In this document: positions 1 to 5,722 of the stretch, piece by piece
Layout: each line of letters opens with the position of its first letter
How positions within the stretch are numbered: position 1 is the stretch's first letter
Assembly (NCBI GenBank): GCA_003489345.1
Contig: DNIT01000088.1
Location: forward strand, 19,084-31,427
Direction of reading: 5' to 3'
DNA: 12,344 nucleotides
Source of the DNA: Pelotomaculum sp.
GTDB lineage: Bacteria; Bacillota; Desulfotomaculia; Desulfotomaculales; Pelotomaculaceae
Program-made: the position numbers and the translations under genes
Notes under the pieces: generated by a model
Seen by the model: only the letters and a program-made list of their open reading frames with translations
The model's database searches: none
Told to the model about the DNA's origin: nothing

Positions 1-711
1 AAACTCTGTGGAATTATCACCTCAAGAGATGCCCGACATGCTCATATGAACCGTATTATTGCAGACGCCATGTCCAAAAATCCGGTATTTATTTATGCAA
101 GTACTTCCCTCTGGGATGCAATTAATCTAATGGAAAGAAAAAAAGTTGAAAGGTTGCCTGTATTAGAGCGCGGTGAACTGGTGGGAATTGTCACAAAAAA
201 AAATCTTTTGGCTGAGGCGGGTAAGCATGAAGATACGCTGACCGGCCTTAAAAGAGCTCCATATTTAAGGTATATGGCAGAAAATATTCTCAGACAGGAG
301 AAGGATCTTACGGTTATCTTCTTCGATATCAACGGCTTCGGAAAAATAAATAAAAAGTACGGTCACGTTAGAGGCGACATCTGCCTCAAAATTATAGGAC
401 GATTGCTTGCAGAGAGAACGGAAAATGGTGCTTACTTTTCGGGACGTTATGCCGGTGATGAATTTCTGGCCGTTACCGCAGAAGATACTGAACGTTCTAC
501 AGAATGGGCCGTTAAAATAATTAATGAAGTAGCAGTACTGACAAAAGAGTTTGGAGTGCCGATAAATATTGTTGCCGGTGTAGCAAGAGGACTTAGGGAC
601 GATACAGGTATAGAGCCTTATGGTACTACTGCTGTTGATAATTTGATCAATAAGGCCAGCCTGGCCAGTACTATTTCCAAGGAGAAAGGGATACATGTTA
701 CATGTGTATGA
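1..711 (+). CDS. CBS-domain / GGDEF diguanylate cyclase, 5'-truncated
   Basis: The reading frame is open from the first base, so the start lies upstream of the window; 236 residues are visible. The first ~15 visible residues (GIITSRD) are the end of one CBS repeat. A second CBS repeat follows at about 25-70, ending in LVGIVTKKNLL. A GGDEF domain then runs from about residue 78 (DTLTGLKR) to the end. It has the metal/substrate segment FFDINGF-x5-KYGH at about 107-122 and the signature as AGDEF at 151-155. GGDEF proteins make c-di-GMP from two GTP; CBS pairs usually bind adenine nucleotides, so activity may respond to energy state or a nucleotide. Ala in the first signature position is tolerated in many cyclases, so it may be active. 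The RxxD inhibitory site expected five residues before the signature is absent (NGAY there). The gene ends ahead of a terminator. The domain call is secure; activity is inferred. Confidence 0.9.
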   Translation, partial: KLCGIITSRDARHAHMNRIIADAMSKNPVFIYASTSLWDAINLMERKKVERLPVLERGELVGIVTKKNLLAEAGKHEDTLTGLKRAPYLRYMAENILRQEKDLTVIFFDINGFGKINKKYGHVRGDICLKIIGRLLAERTENGAYFSGRYAGDEFLAVTAEDTERSTEWAVKIINEVAVLTKEFGVPINIVAGVARGLRDDTGIEPYGTTAVDNLINKASLASTISKEKGIHVTCV

Positions 712-855
712 CAGGTTACAGCTATCAACGTATTACCAACAGCTTTCCTGCCTGTATTACGGGTGCTAAATAAGGGGCTCCAAACTGTTATTAGAATACA
801 GGATATATTCCCTTTATGGTGCAATATTTCCCGGAAAATTAGAGTAACTAGAAGT

Positions 856-895
856 TACCCGTAGATATCGGCGGGTATTTTGTTTTGTCTTTTTA
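856..895 (+). terminator. Rho-independent terminator after the GGDEF gene
   Basis: TACCCGT (856-862) pairs with GCGGGTA (871-877), including one G-U pair, around a short loop. A T-rich run (TTTTGTTTTGTCTTTTT) follows. It lies about 145 bp after the GGDEF stop and before the LysM gene. I see no gene in 712-855. Confidence 0.7.
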
Positions 896-940
896 TTAAA
901 GATTATTGGAATTTTGACGAATATTATAGTAGCTACTAAG

Positions 941-957
941 AGGAGATGAATTAAATA
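941..957 (+). promoter_or_regulatory. Ribosome binding site that places the LysM start at ATA
   Basis: AGGAG (941-945) is the only good Shine-Dalgarno site in this interval. An ATG at 946 opens only a two-codon frame (ATG AAT TAA). The next codon after that TAA in the LysM frame is ATA (955), at 9-nt spacing. ATA is not a standard bacterial start, so this may be a rare start, a single-base mutation of ATG, or a sequencing error. Confidence 0.5.
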
Positions 958-1443
958 AATCAGCAATCCGACGAGGTTTTCGGGAAGAGCATTGGGGAAC
1001 TGGAAAAGCAAATCCACAAATCCAAGAAGATATCAGTTATTGCAGCACAATTAAAAGAGCGGCTTTTACCACTGGGTATAGTACTATTATTTGCAATTAT
1101 GTTTGCAATCATATGGAGCCTTAAATGTGAAGTTTCTTATTTGGAAGCCGCAATTACCCAGCTTAATAGTGAAAATGCATCACTCAAGGAACAAATTTAT
1201 GCACAAGCAAAACAGATATTGCCAACCACAAAAACTTCTGACGATAAAGGTGTAGATGGATTTATTTTCCATGTCGTTCAAGGAGGCGATTGCTTTGCAA
1301 CTATTTCTGAGCGATACTATCAAGAAGCTGATTACACTTCTGAATTAGCAAGATTAAACGGATTGACAATTCATTCGACATTGCATATTGGACAAATTAT
1401 AAGAGTACCAAAAAATAAAGCTGATTTAAAAAATAATCTGTAG
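955..1443 (+). CDS. Single-pass membrane protein with extracellular LysM domain (apparent ATA start)
   Basis: The first ATG in frame (1099) falls inside the membrane segment and has no ribosome binding site. The frame is open further upstream to a stop at 952. AGGAG at 941-945 sits 9 nt before an in-frame ATA at 955 followed by AAT CAG CAA, exactly where an ATG would be expected. From there the protein is 162 residues: a charged N-terminal stretch (1-36), one membrane helix (about 37-57, LLPLGIVLLFAIMF), a Glu/Gln/Asn-rich possible coiled coil (58-90), and a LysM domain (about 104-153, from FHVVQGGDCFATIS to GQIIRVPK). LysM domains bind N-acetylglucosamine polymers such as peptidoglycan, so the C-terminus probably faces the wall. 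Resembles small Firmicute wall-binding or division-associated proteins, but I cannot name the gene. CTG at 1000 is a weaker start option; ATA could also mark a damaged gene. Confidence 0.7.
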   Translation: MNQQSDEVFGKSIGELEKQIHKSKKISVIAAQLKERLLPLGIVLLFAIMFAIIWSLKCEVSYLEAAITQLNSENASLKEQIYAQAKQILPTTKTSDDKGVDGFIFHVVQGGDCFATISERYYQEADYTSELARLNGLTIHSTLHIGQIIRVPKNKADLKNNL

Positions 1444-1503
1444 GGCTATTTTCTTTCGCGGAATAGTATACATAATAACTTATTCATTATTTGGGTGAAA
1501 ATC

Positions 1504-1686
1504 ATGAAATTAAAGGAAATACGCAAACGGTTGGTTTCATATGGATATCACCCCGACGAGGTTGAATACGCGATTGCAGAAGTTCTCCAATATAAGAGTC
1601 CTCAATCACTTAAAAAGATTGATTTTAATATACTACGAAATATGTTACAGCAAAAATCGGAAATCCCCAGAGCTAAAAGAATCTAA
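1504..1686 (+). CDS. Small hypothetical protein, 60 aa
   Basis: I do not recognise this protein. It is basic and probably helical, beginning MKLKEIRKRLVSYGYHPDEV and ending in a KSEIPRAKRI tail, with no Cys and no membrane segment. The ATG at 1504 is preferred to the GTG at 1495 because GGTGA (1494-1498), complementary to the 16S tail, lies 5 nt before it; the GTG start would overlap that site. The gene lies 60 bp after the LysM stop with no terminator between, and a clear terminator follows, so the two probably share a transcript. The N-terminal pattern (short helix, Gly, Asp-Glu-Val, second helix) could be a small helical nucleic-acid or protein binding fold, but that is only a guess. Confidence 0.55.
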   Translation: MKLKEIRKRLVSYGYHPDEVEYAIAEVLQYKSPQSLKKIDFNILRNMLQQKSEIPRAKRI

Positions 1687-1744
1687 CCTGTTGATTATAT
1701 ATTATTTAATCAAACTTAATTACAGCAAAGTAATGAAGATTAAT

Positions 1745-1767
1745 AAGCCTTCGGGCTTTTTTGTTTT
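1745..1767 (+). terminator. Rho-independent terminator with UUCG loop
   Basis: AAGCC (1745-1749), TTCG loop, then GGCTT (1754-1758) running into a T tract (TTTTTTGTTTT). A C(UUCG)G tetraloop closes the stem. It ends the LysM/60-aa unit. Confidence 0.85.
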
Positions 1768-1781
1768 GGGAGTTTAATATC

Positions 1782-1928
1782 ATGGCTGTTTGGGGAGAAG
1801 CCTTGGATTTGCTATTAATTGTTTGACTACCTTGGTACCGCTATCATCTCGTTCATAACAATACGGATAAATTCCGAACGGAGGGATAAGCTAAGGAATA
1901 AATTATATTTGGGGGGGGTACGGATCAA
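1782..1928 (+). pseudogene. Probable membrane-segment 5' part of a frame-disrupted small gene
   Basis: An ATG at 1782 with GGGAG (1768-1772) 9 nt upstream begins a 14-residue reading (MAVWGEALDLLLIV) that stops at TGA 1824. From 1825, one base out of frame, the reading continues sensibly as DYLGTAIISFITIRI and then a basic stretch NSERRDKLRNK. That is the expected shape of a signal-anchor helix plus positive cytoplasmic flank. It runs into an eight-G tract (1911-1918). With one more G, this frame would join the downstream repeat protein as LYLGGGTDQMPTADELR. So one extra T at 1822-1824 and one missing G would together explain an intact ancestral gene of about 137 residues. The frame reconstruction is read directly; the ancestral gene is inference. 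Confidence 0.45.
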
Positions 1929-2195
1929 ATGCCGACAGCTGACGAACTGCGATCAACCAGGGCAGAAGAATTACGCAGAATAACTGCCGACCGGTTAAGA
2001 AATTTCGACGCCGGGGATATTCGGGATGTAACGGCCGAGGAGTTGGAAGAATCATGTAAAGCTCCAGGGGGCCCTGGTTGTTCGGAGCAAACAAATACCG
2101 CAATTCCCAAAGAGGATACTCATCCCGGAACTGGTATAAAACACTCTGATAGGAAGGTAAAAGATGTTGACCCTCATGACATGCTTGGAAGGTAA
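1929..2195 (+). CDS. Octapeptide-repeat hypothetical protein, 88 aa (may be the 3' part of a broken gene)
   Basis: Not a family I recognise. Residues 2-41 are five contiguous eight-residue units, PTADELRS, TRAEELRR, ITADRLRN, FDAGDIRD and VTAEELEE, with Ala at unit position 3, an acidic residue or Gly at 4, Leu/Ile at 6 and Arg (Glu in the last) at 7. The rest is hydrophilic and probably disordered (KAPGGPGCSEQ and then a Lys/Asp/His-rich tail ending DPHDMLGR). The only ribosome-binding candidate is the G8 tract 10 nt before ATG 1929, which is weak. This supports the idea that translation originally entered from ATG 1782. The stop lies 6 bp from the convergent comM-like gene's stop, with no obvious terminator between them. 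The coding reality of the repeat is well supported by its regularity; independent expression is uncertain. Confidence 0.55.
   Translation: MPTADELRSTRAEELRRITADRLRNFDAGDIRDVTAEELEESCKAPGGPGCSEQTNTAIPKEDTHPGTGIKHSDRKVKDVDPHDMLGR
1934..2052 (+). repeat. Five-unit, 24-nt-period coding repeat
   Basis: The octapeptide units correspond to a 24-nt period. The DNA units have diverged strongly (for example GCTGACGAACTGCGA versus GCAGAAGAATTACGC), while the amino-acid pattern is kept. That suggests an old duplication maintained by selection on the protein. Confidence 0.6.
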
Positions 2196-2201
2196 CACTC
2201 T

Positions 2202-3761
2202 TTAAGATAGGTTGTCCATGGAACGGTACTGCAGGGCTTCGGCCACGTGGCCTTCTTCAATAAGATTAGTGCCGGCCAGGTCAGCTATGGTTCGGGAGAC
2301 TTTTAAAATACGATCATAGGAGCGAGCGCTCAAGTTTAGCCTGCCGAAAGCATCCTTCATTAACGCCTTGGCGTTCTTATGGAGTTTGCAGTATAGTCTT
2401 ACCTCTCGCGGACCCATGCCGGCGTTGCATGTCACAGAGGAAGTTTTACTTCTTGGTCCCCCCGTTTGTTTCTCCATGGCAAACCTTTGTCGTTGAATGT
2501 CCCGGGCCTGCTCCACCCTGTTCTTGATTCCCCGGGAGCTTTCGCCCTTTGGCTGTTGTGATATGTCTTTGTAAGGCAGCCTGGGCACCTGGATGTGGAG
2601 GTCAACCCGGTCCAGGAGAGGACCGGAAAGCCGGGAAATATAGCGCTGTATCTGGAGCGGCGAGCAGGAGCATTCCCTAACCGGGTCGCCGTAATAACCA
2701 CAGGGGCAAGGGTTGAGCGCCCCCACCAGCATCAACCTGGCCGGATAGGTCAGGGATGCGTTAATCCTGGAGATGGTCACCACGCCGTCTTCCAGGGGCT
2801 GGCGCAGCGCTTCCAGGGTGTCCTTGTGAAATTCCGGCATCTCATCCAGAAACAAAACCCCGTGATGGGCGAGCGAGACCTCACCAGGTTTGGGGATCCT
2901 CCCCCCGCCGATGATGCTCACGGTAGAAGCGGTATGGTGCGGAGAGCGGAATGGACGCCTGGTCAACAGCGGCTGGTTTGCGGGGAGCAGTCCGGCCAGG
3001 CTGTGAATCTTGGTTACGTCTATGGACTCCTGAAAAGTCAGGTCGGGCAGTATGCCGGGCAGGCTGCGGGCCAGCATGGTCTTGCCGGAACCTGGACTAC
3101 CGATCATAATCACATTATGGCCGCCGGCTGCGGCCACCTCCAGACACCTCTTGGCTGTCTGCTGTCCCTTTACATCCTCAAAATCAAAAGCCCCTTCCTC
3201 CGGCTGTTTCTGCAATTCTGCAAGGTTCAACCGGTAAGGGGCTATTTCGTTTTCGCCGCGCAGAAAGGCGGCCAGTTCGTCCAGACAGGAGGTCGGAAAA
3301 ACATCGAGCCCTTCCACCAGCGCCGCCTCTTTGGCATTTTCCACCGGGACAACCACCTGCCGTAAAGCTGCTTCTCTTACCGCCAGCACGTTGGGAAGAA
3401 CACCCGTCACGCCGCGCAGGGACCCGTTTAATGAAAGCTCCCCGAGATAAACATAATGCTGAAAACGCTCCGGGGGCAGTTGCGCAGTGGCGGCCAGGAT
3501 GCCGACGGCAATGGGGAGATCGTAAACAGGTCCCTCTTTTTTGAGATCAGCGGGAGCCAGATTGACTGTAATCCTCTTGACCGGAAACTCAAACCCGGAG
3601 TTTTTGATGGCGGTGCGGACGCGGTCCTTGGCTTCGCGTACCGATATATCCGGTAGTCCCACTATGTCGAACCCGGGCAGCCCTCGCGACACATCCACCT
3701 CAACCTCCACAATTTGACCGTCCAGACCGCTCAAAGCGGTGCTTTTCACTATGGCAATCAT
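2202..3761 (-). CDS. comM: ComM/YifB-family AAA+ ATPase (Mg-chelatase-like)
   Basis: A complete 519-residue member; the family is usually about 500-510. It has an N-terminal Lon-substrate-like (ChlI) domain (about 1-170, with LPGFDIVGLPD at 28-38), then a AAA+ core: Walker A GSPGSGKT at 221-228, Walker B VLFLDE at 302-307, and an inserted Cys cluster C352, C354, C364, C366 likely to bind zinc. SGPLLDRVDL at 379-388 is the conserved arginine/sensor segment, and a C-terminal Mg-chelatase lid ends in HVAEALQYR. ComM is a hexameric branch-migration helicase that helps integrate single-stranded DNA during natural transformation; the Firmicute YifB copies are little studied, so the role is by homology. 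The ATG is supported by GGAGG 6 nt upstream (3768-3772 on the plus strand). It begins 39 bp after the HD-GYP stop on the same strand, so co-transcription is likely. Confidence 0.93.
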   Translation of the reverse strand: MIAIVKSTALSGLDGQIVEVEVDVSRGLPGFDIVGLPDISVREAKDRVRTAIKNSGFEFPVKRITVNLAPADLKKEGPVYDLPIAVGILAATAQLPPERFQHYVYLGELSLNGSLRGVTGVLPNVLAVREAALRQVVVPVENAKEAALVEGLDVFPTSCLDELAAFLRGENEIAPYRLNLAELQKQPEEGAFDFEDVKGQQTAKRCLEVAAAGGHNVIMIGSPGSGKTMLARSLPGILPDLTFQESIDVTKIHSLAGLLPANQPLLTRRPFRSPHHTASTVSIIGGGRIPKPGEVSLAHHGVLFLDEMPEFHKDTLEALRQPLEDGVVTISRINASLTYPARLMLVGALNPCPCGYYGDPVRECSCSPLQIQRYISRLSGPLLDRVDLHIQVPRLPYKDISQQPKGESSRGIKNRVEQARDIQRQRFAMEKQTGGPRSKTSSVTCNAGMGPREVRLYCKLHKNAKALMKDAFGRLNLSARSYDRILKVSRTIADLAGTNLIEEGHVAEALQYRSMDNLS

Positions 3762-3800
3762 TGCATGCCTCCGCCAAAGAGAAATAATTTAGACATCTTT

Positions 3801-4913
3801 CTACCAGATTGCTGTAAAATCCTGCCTGAACTTAAAACTCCCCAATTTCTCTAAGGCCCTGTCAATTCCTTCTTTAATAATGTCTTCATGTTGTAATAGT
3901 CCGGTAATAACAATACTTTTTTCTTGCACCAGATCAATTTCTTCCCTTGAATCTAATAACTTAATAATTGGCCTGAGCGGTAAGCTTGGATTTAACCTGC
4001 AGACTCTGCCAACAAAGCCATTACTCAACCTTACTATTGAACCAATGTTGTATGGCACAATGCATTTCAGAAAAGCTTCCACTACACTTTGCTCGAACAT
4101 CATGTTGCCGGAAGCCATGATCATTTCGTAGACCTCGTGTGGCGGCATGGCTCTCCTGTATATACGGTCAGTAGTGATGGCGTTATAAACATCTGCAATT
4201 GCGCAGATAACAGACATTTCAGAGATTTCCTGTCCCTTAAGACCGCGTGGATAACCTGAACCGTCATATTTCTCATGATGGTCCAAGACTATGTTGGCGC
4301 TTTCGGGGTCAATATCTTCATTGTTGTCTAAAAGCATTTTGTACCCGTATAAAGGGTGCTTTTTTATCTCACTGAATTCGGCAGAGTCTAATACCCCCGG
4401 TTTATTCAGTATTTCCGGCAATACTTTGGTTTTTCCCAGGTCATGCAGCAAACACCCTGTCCCCAACTGCAGGAGTTTATCCTTTTTGTAGTTCAACCTG
4501 ATGCCTAACATTAAAGAAAGTGTACATACGTCTACTGAGTGAGCGTATGTATACATATCTGTAGAGCAAATTTCTGTAAGATTTCCAATGACTTTTTTAC
4601 CACTGATAATTTCATCAATCAGCATTTCCACTTGATTCGTGATGTTCTGAATACTAATCCGGTTTTTGTTCACCATTATCTCATGCTGCACCTTTTTCAT
4701 GACACTGCAACGCACCATGTCTTCCAGCGCATCACTAAGATCCTCCTCGAACCCGCTATCTATATTAACCGTTAAGATCCCGTGACGCCGCAGAGACATG
4801 ATATATTGTGTTGTCAGGGTTGTTCCTCTGTTTAAGAGTGTCTCTCCGTTACGTCCGTATATCGGGCGGGCCAGCCTCATCCCTGTTTCTATGAATTTTG
4901 TGGAAATCCTCAT
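3801..4913 (-). CDS. HD-GYP domain protein, likely c-di-GMP phosphodiesterase
   Basis: 370 residues, cytoplasmic, with no membrane segment. The N-terminal ~100 residues (VGMRLARPIYG-like start, NRGTTLT) match the small beta-rich leader common in Firmicute HD-GYP proteins. The HD-GYP core runs from about 105 to 290 with its metal ligands and signatures visible: H125, H157-D158 in LLHDLGK, H186, H212-H213-E214 in DHHEKYDGSGYPRG, GYP at 220-222, and D241 in ADVYNAITTDR. The C-terminal ~80 residues (NIGSIVRLSNGFVGRV, RPIIKLL) are the usual small tail. HD-GYP enzymes hydrolyse c-di-GMP to pGpG or GMP; all core residues are present, so activity is expected. GAGGAG lies 9 nt before the ATG. No sensor domain is visible. 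It may oppose the GGDEF protein at the left edge of the window, though the two are on different transcripts. Confidence 0.92.
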   Translation of the reverse strand: MRISTKFIETGMRLARPIYGRNGETLLNRGTTLTTQYIMSLRRHGILTVNIDSGFEEDLSDALEDMVRCSVMKKVQHEIMVNKNRISIQNITNQVEMLIDEIISGKKVIGNLTEICSTDMYTYAHSVDVCTLSLMLGIRLNYKKDKLLQLGTGCLLHDLGKTKVLPEILNKPGVLDSAEFSEIKKHPLYGYKMLLDNNEDIDPESANIVLDHHEKYDGSGYPRGLKGQEISEMSVICAIADVYNAITTDRIYRRAMPPHEVYEMIMASGNMMFEQSVVEAFLKCIVPYNIGSIVRLSNGFVGRVCRLNPSLPLRPIIKLLDSREEIDLVQEKSIVITGLLQHEDIIKEGIDRALEKLGSFKFRQDFTAIW

Positions 4914-5299
4914 GACAATCGTCTCCTCAAAATGAACTATATCTAAGTGCAGATCAAAGGCATGGTCTTTAGTTTCATAAATAGATTACTTATCTTACAG
5001 CTGTCCAAATGGATTAAGGCTTTTATTTTCTTAAGATAGAAAACCATTAAGCTTCAAATATCGATTGTTTTAAAAATACAATAATAGTAAATTAAAAATC
5101 TGTCCAGGAAAATAGTGCCATTTGTTAAGATATTAAAGTATCTGCAGGAAATAAAGCTTATGAATGGAAATTATAATTTTACACATATTTTTGAGTCAAT
5201 GAGACAATATCCATTTGATTATGTTGCAGTGAAGCCCGGGTAAAGTTTTTGCATGCAAACATATAAACCTGAGAAGAAACAAATTTAATTGATCATAGT
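4914..5299. other. AT-rich divergent intergenic region
   Basis: 386 bp between the divergent HD-GYP and ferredoxin genes. I find no convincing gene. Two perfect 12-bp palindromes stand out: AAATTATAATTT (5168-5179) and TTTGCATGCAAA (5248-5259). The second lies just before a TATAAA (5262-5267) that could be the -10 of the ferredoxin/AOR promoter, but no good -35 is present. Promoters for both genes must lie here. Confidence 0.5.
5248..5267 (+). promoter_or_regulatory. Possible operator/-10 region upstream of the ferredoxin-AOR pair
   Basis: The palindrome TTTGCATGCAAA abuts TATAAA, 33 nt before the ferredoxin ATG. A repressor or activator bound here would sit where the -35 should be, which would fit the lack of a recognisable -35 hexamer. 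This is inference from layout only. Confidence 0.25.
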
Positions 5300-5722
5300 A
5301 TGGGGAGTGTTATTATAGCTAGAATTCTGAAAGCAAAAGAAATGAGCAGGTGTATTGGTTGTTTTTCCTGTATGCTATCCTGTGCGGCGGTAAATCAGCG
5401 TAACCATTCTTTGGCAAAGAGCGCTATAAAAATCAAAACGGCAGGCGGTTTGTCCGGCAAAATGGTTGCTGTTGTTTGCGCAGGCTGCACAGGAGTTCGA
5501 CCCTGTGCGGAAGCCTGTCCCTCCGGCGCGCTTATAGAGCGAACGGGCGGCGGTGTGCTGTTATCAGTTGACAAATGCACCGGTTGCCAAAAATGCGCTG
5601 CTGCCTGTGCGCTGGGTGCGGTTTTCTTCGACAGTGATGCCGGTAAGCCGATTATTTGTAAACATTGTGGTGTTTGTGCCAGATTTTGTCCCCATGAATG
5701 TTTAGAAATGGAGGATTCGTAA
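5300..5722 (+). CDS. aorA: Four-cluster [4Fe-4S] poly-ferredoxin, AOR electron-transfer subunit
   Basis: 140 residues with 16 cluster-type cysteines in four groups: C18/C21/C24/C28, C60/C63/C69/C73, C93/C96/C99/C103 and C120/C123/C126/C130, plus an extra C134. Three groups are CxxCxxCxxxC; the second is CxxC-x5-CxxxC. This predicts four [4Fe-4S] clusters in a linear chain. The layout matches the small subunit found next to AOR-type tungsten enzymes (AorA in Aromatoleum; BamC-like proteins), which passes electrons between the active site and ferredoxin or another partner. The stop overlaps the AOR start (TAATG), so translation is coupled. The ATG at 5300 lacks a good ribosome binding site (GAGAAG is about 20 nt upstream). 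An internal ATG at 5342 would still keep all cysteines, so the exact start is uncertain. The symbol is by analogy. Confidence 0.85.
   Translation: MGSVIIARILKAKEMSRCIGCFSCMLSCAAVNQRNHSLAKSAIKIKTAGGLSGKMVAVVCAGCTGVRPCAEACPSGALIERTGGGVLLSVDKCTGCQKCAAACALGAVFFDSDAGKPIICKHCGVCARFCPHECLEMEDS

Noticed and set aside
265..696. 143-residue open frame on the minus strand
   Set aside because: It is opposite the GGDEF domain, with no RBS and no recognisable motif.
2595..3365. 256-residue open frame on the plus strand
   Set aside because: It is antisense to the well-conserved ComM/YifB gene. Its translation shows no domain and its composition (Gln/Gly/His/Arg-rich) is typical of a shadow frame.
5698..5721. 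Upstream ATG for AOR, adding eight residues
   Set aside because: No RBS before it. GGAGG sits 7 nt before ATG 5722, and known AORs begin near VDLS at about residue 12, which fits the shorter start.
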